This document shows positions 62,141 to 62,281 of a stretch of 62,281 bases of DNA, one piece after another (positions within the stretch are counted from its first letter, which is position 1; the number at the start of each line of letters is the position of its first letter). The DNA is from Gemmobacter serpentinus (lineage in GTDB: Bacteria > Pseudomonadota > Alphaproteobacteria > Rhodobacterales > Rhodobacteraceae): positions 1 through 62,281 of the forward strand of contig NZ_WCHR01000039.1 of NCBI RefSeq assembly GCF_008973825.1, written 5' to 3'. Below the pieces are notes generated by a model that worked only from the letters and a program-made list of their open reading frames with translations, ran no database searches and was not told the DNA's origin. Made by a program: the position numbers and the translations under genes.

Positions 62141-62281
62141 AGAGGCTGAGAGGCTGAGAGGCTGAGAGGCTGAGAGGCTGAGAGACTGAGAGGCTGAGAG
62201 GCTGAGAGGCTGAGAGGCTGAGAGGCTGAGAGGCTGAGAGGCTGAGAGGCTGAGAGGCTGAGAGGCTGAGAGGCTGAGAGG
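62141..62281. repeat. Octanucleotide tandem repeat (AGAGGCTG)n at window edge
   Basis: About 17.6 copies of AGAGGCTG run to the last base; only one variant unit (AGAGACTG at 62181-62188) interrupts them. An 8-bp period would shift frame with each change in copy number. It begins 59 bp after the mtaB stop and reaches the window end, so its full length is unknown. Confidence 0.95.

Overview
The window is about 62 kb of high-GC DNA from an alphaproteobacterium, most probably a member of the Rhodobacteraceae. The main pointers are a PhyR/NepR/EcfG general stress locus, an Aap/Bzt amino-acid ABC transporter, an ATP12-type assembly chaperone, a short-LID adenylate kinase, and dispersed intergenic repeats carrying GAGGATATTTG-like cores. 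Genus cannot be assigned from sequence reading alone. Both edges of the window lie inside simple tandem repeats (6-bp unit on the left, 8-bp unit on the right), so the window may be a whole contig broken at repeats.

Left part, 1-16.9 kb: after a 257-bp relic of an IS21-type insertion sequence flanked by a short target duplication comes a tightly overlapping run: yidC, MOSC protein, engB, crcB, RluA-type pseudouridine synthase, ATP12. The aapJQMP transporter follows behind a long leader with two palindromes. Then come a minus-strand block (argB, ferredoxin-like protein, sixA), an SDR oxidoreductase, rarA and a DegP-type protease.

Middle, 17-30 kb: the distal ribosomal operon (rplO, secY, adk, rpsM, rpsK, rpoA, rplQ) runs on the minus strand. 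It is detached from the proximal spc genes, because an aminotransferase and a sulfurtransferase lie directly upstream of rplO. Next are smpB, a DMT-type permease, dapA and, divergently, a soluble lytic transglycosylase.

30-42 kb: one long minus-strand cluster joins two CoA-ligase-type enzymes to a complete Liv-type ABC transporter (livG, livH, livM, binding protein, livF). A PAS-containing hybrid histidine kinase and an OmpR-type regulator are transcribed divergently from it. The likely logic is sensing, uptake and CoA activation of an organic acid.

42-54 kb: mlaC/mlaA, a type I secretion ATPase plus HlyD adaptor without visible substrate, RidA, a glycerophosphodiester phosphodiesterase, a FemAB/GNAT-like protein, a pterin dehydratase, a peroxiredoxin, an FAD reductase, rsmD, a HAD phosphatase and small unknowns.

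54-62 kb: general stress response core (phyR opposed to nepR-ecfG-kinase). I read two overlapping divergent EcfG promoters between phyR and nepR. Further matches to the same motif precede a DUF1328 membrane protein and a secreted unknown. A tRNA-Lys, dapF and mtaB close the window. I saw no CRISPR array, prophage or intact insertion sequence. The best leads are the stress-promoter architecture, the ligase/transporter/kinase island, the split ribosomal operon and the IS21 relic.
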